A stretch of DNA of 64,000 bases from the NCBI GenBank assembly GCA_022730285.1, contig DZCQ01000005.1, positions 27,528-91,527 on the forward strand, in the 5' to 3' direction. The notes under the pieces were generated by a model. The model saw only the letters and a list, made by a program, of their open reading frames with translations, had not been told where the DNA came from and ran no database searches. The stretch is from Flavobacterium psychrophilum. Its GTDB lineage: Bacteria; Bacteroidota; Bacteroidia; Flavobacteriales; Flavobacteriaceae. Position 1 is the stretch's first letter. Every line of letters begins with the position of its first letter. Shown here one piece after another: positions 63,193-64,000 of this stretch. Made by a program: the position numbers and the translations under genes.

Positions 63193-63804
63193 TTATTCTA
63201 TTATTAAACTTTCAATTTCTTCTAAATTTTGTTGCTGATTATGATAATAAGCAAAATTCTCCATATCGCCAAATATTTCTAAAACTTCATTACGCATTAA
63301 CTTTGTAGGGCTGGTTGAAAGAATAGTTTTGTAGGAAGACCAAGGATACAAACTTATTTGCTTCACCAAACCATGATGTACAGGATTGTTATGTATATAA
63401 AAAACTAATTGTTGAAAATACTTTTCGGAAGAAACCAATTTTCGTTCAAAGGTAGTTTCAAACAAACTTCCCGTTCTATCATAACGCTTATTAATAGCTT
63501 GTGTATAAGCGTTAAATAGATGAGAAAACTGTCTTGACGGATCAATAATTTTTGGTTTTTCGATAGTGGAATAACGCAACTCTATATTGTTTATTTCTGA
63601 TTTATCTTTGATTCGTACTAAAAGATGAAAATGATTTTTTAACAAACACCAAGCATAGGTTTCTGCAATAGGTTCAATGTATTTAGCATACAACCGAAGA
63701 AAATAATAATAATTATCGGATTCCAAGAAAATATCCATTCTATTATTACCACGATTGTATATGTGATAGTAATTTCCGTAAATTATAGGTTCTTTTTTTT
63801 CCAT
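63193..63804 (-). CDS. REP-associated tyrosine transposase (RAYT, HUH family)
   Basis: A 203-residue Y1 transposase of the IS200-related RAYT (TnpA-REP) type. The N-terminal YYHIYNRGNNRMDIF is the typical opening, the metal-binding HUH is His58-Phe-His60 in CLLKNHFHLLVRI, and AYTQAINKRYDRTGSLF plus YIHNNPVHHGLV are family stretches. The catalytic Tyr is probably in one of these; I do not assign it. ATG at 63804 is chosen; an upstream TTG at 63822 lies in a palindrome. It is flanked on both sides by palindromic repeats, as expected for a RAYT with its repeat substrates. The frame is intact. Confidence 0.9.
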   Translation of the reverse strand: MEKKEPIIYGNYYHIYNRGNNRMDIFLESDNYYYFLRLYAKYIEPIAETYAWCLLKNHFHLLVRIKDKSEINNIELRYSTIEKPKIIDPSRQFSHLFNAYTQAINKRYDRTGSLFETTFERKLVSSEKYFQQLVFYIHNNPVHHGLVKQISLYPWSSYKTILSTSPTKLMRNEVLEIFGDMENFAYYHNQQQNLEEIESLIIE

Positions 63805-63820
63805 TTTCCATTTTTTATTC

Positions 63821-63853
63821 AACCTTATCAGGGTTTTAAACCCTGATAAGGTT
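63821..63853. repeat. Palindromic repeat R4 (33 bp)
   Basis: Left arm AACCTTATCAGGGTTT, central T and right arm AAACCCTGATAAGGTT pair perfectly over 16 bp. It lies 16 bp upstream of the RAYT ATG. The following tail TTCAAAAGTTTTAAATTC resembles the tails of R1 and R2. Confidence 0.9.
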
Positions 63854-63896
63854 AGTTCAAAAGTTTTAAATTCTTCTACAGTATTATTTTTTATTC

Positions 63897-63929
63897 AACC
63901 CTATCAGGGTTTTAAACCCTGATAGGGTT
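63897..63929. repeat. Palindromic repeat R5 (33 bp)
   Basis: Left arm AACCCTATCAGGGTTT, central T and right arm AAACCCTGATAGGGTT pair perfectly over 16 bp. Its right half begins the short tandem array that follows. Confidence 0.9.
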
Positions 63930-63989
63930 ATTCGCCTCATTAAAACCCTGATAGGGTTATTCGCCCCATTAAACCCTTGATAGGGTTAG
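63914..63989. repeat. Short tandem array of half-palindromes
   Basis: Three copies of a 28-29 bp unit beginning AAACCCTGATAGGGTTA, with spacer TTCGCCTCATT in the first and TTCGCCCCATT in the second, at 63914, 63943 and 63971. The third has an extra T (CCCTTGATAGGG) and a different tail, and the window ends soon after. Only the right halves of the palindrome are repeated. Confidence 0.8.
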
Positions 63990-64000
63990 TTAAACTATTC

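Noticed and set aside
63011-63989. CRISPR array at the right edge
   Set aside because: Spacing and spacer lengths are irregular, the spacers are themselves related, the repeats are near-perfect palindromes, and there are no cas genes. RAYT-linked repeats explain it better.

Overview
The window is a stretch of chromosome from a member of Bacteroidota, most likely Flavobacteriaceae and Flavobacterium-like. The evidence is strongly A+T-rich DNA, the gliding genes gldB and gldC, a secreted protein with a type IX secretion (T9SS) type A sorting tail, lineage-restricted families (DUF4271, DUF4296, DUF2805, LptE-like), Bacteroidota-type -7 promoter elements (TAnnTTTG) and a flexirubin-type pigment operon. 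I saw no rRNA, tRNA, CRISPR array, prophage or integrase. Most of the window is ordinary core chromosome with short gaps.

Layout. 1-16 kb: aminopeptidase P (cut by the window edge), a LiuC-like enoyl-CoA hydratase, hemD, DUF4271, a DPM1-like mannosyltransferase, a PyrC-type dihydroorotase, a DUF4296 lipoprotein, rbfA, a LolC/E-type permease, pepT, folP, DUF1599, a DoxX-thioredoxin fusion with a TlpA-like lipoprotein, tpiA, thyA, a bifunctional nuclease and etfBA. 16-27 kb: pdhB, a DUF5686 outer-membrane protein, ppa, an acyl-ACP desaturase with HD hydrolase, plsC, bacilliredoxin, a HAD hydrolase, metG and LD-carboxypeptidase. 27-37 kb: rarA, a minus-strand operon TPR-mpl-SWIM-radC-yjjG-hypothetical, and an S46 dipeptidyl peptidase. 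37-46 kb: a broken DUF3050 gene, nadE, gldB-gldC, engB, an alpha/beta hydrolase, a 997-residue T9SS-secreted lipase-like protein and a YqhD-type alcohol dehydrogenase. 46-53 kb: the forward run miaB, sigma-54 activator, lptE, TPR-like, secG, groES-groEL. 53.7-63 kb: a tightly overlapping five-gene minus-strand operon (GT2/DUF2062, MMPL-acyltransferase-methyltransferase, FAD oxidoreductase, C45-type Ntn hydrolase, PaaK-like ligase) that looks like the membrane, tailoring and transfer end of a flexirubin (aryl-polyene/dialkylresorcinol) cluster.

The least ordinary part is the right edge (63.0-64.0 kb). An intact REP-associated tyrosine transposase (RAYT, HUH family) lies between two groups of 33-36 bp palindromes. 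The palindromes keep their base pairing through paired substitutions, three carry a shared A-rich tail, and they are joined by half-units in a short tandem array. One degenerate relative lies 39 kb away, between metG and a HAD gene. This looks like a RAYT with its repeat family, sitting immediately upstream of the pigment operon. Other points worth checking are the DUF3050 pseudogene with two independent lesions, a decayed copy of a T9SS tail between the alcohol dehydrogenase gene and miaB, an unexplained direct repeat near 41.6-41.8 kb, and a dihydroorotase whose first metal-binding His is Gln.
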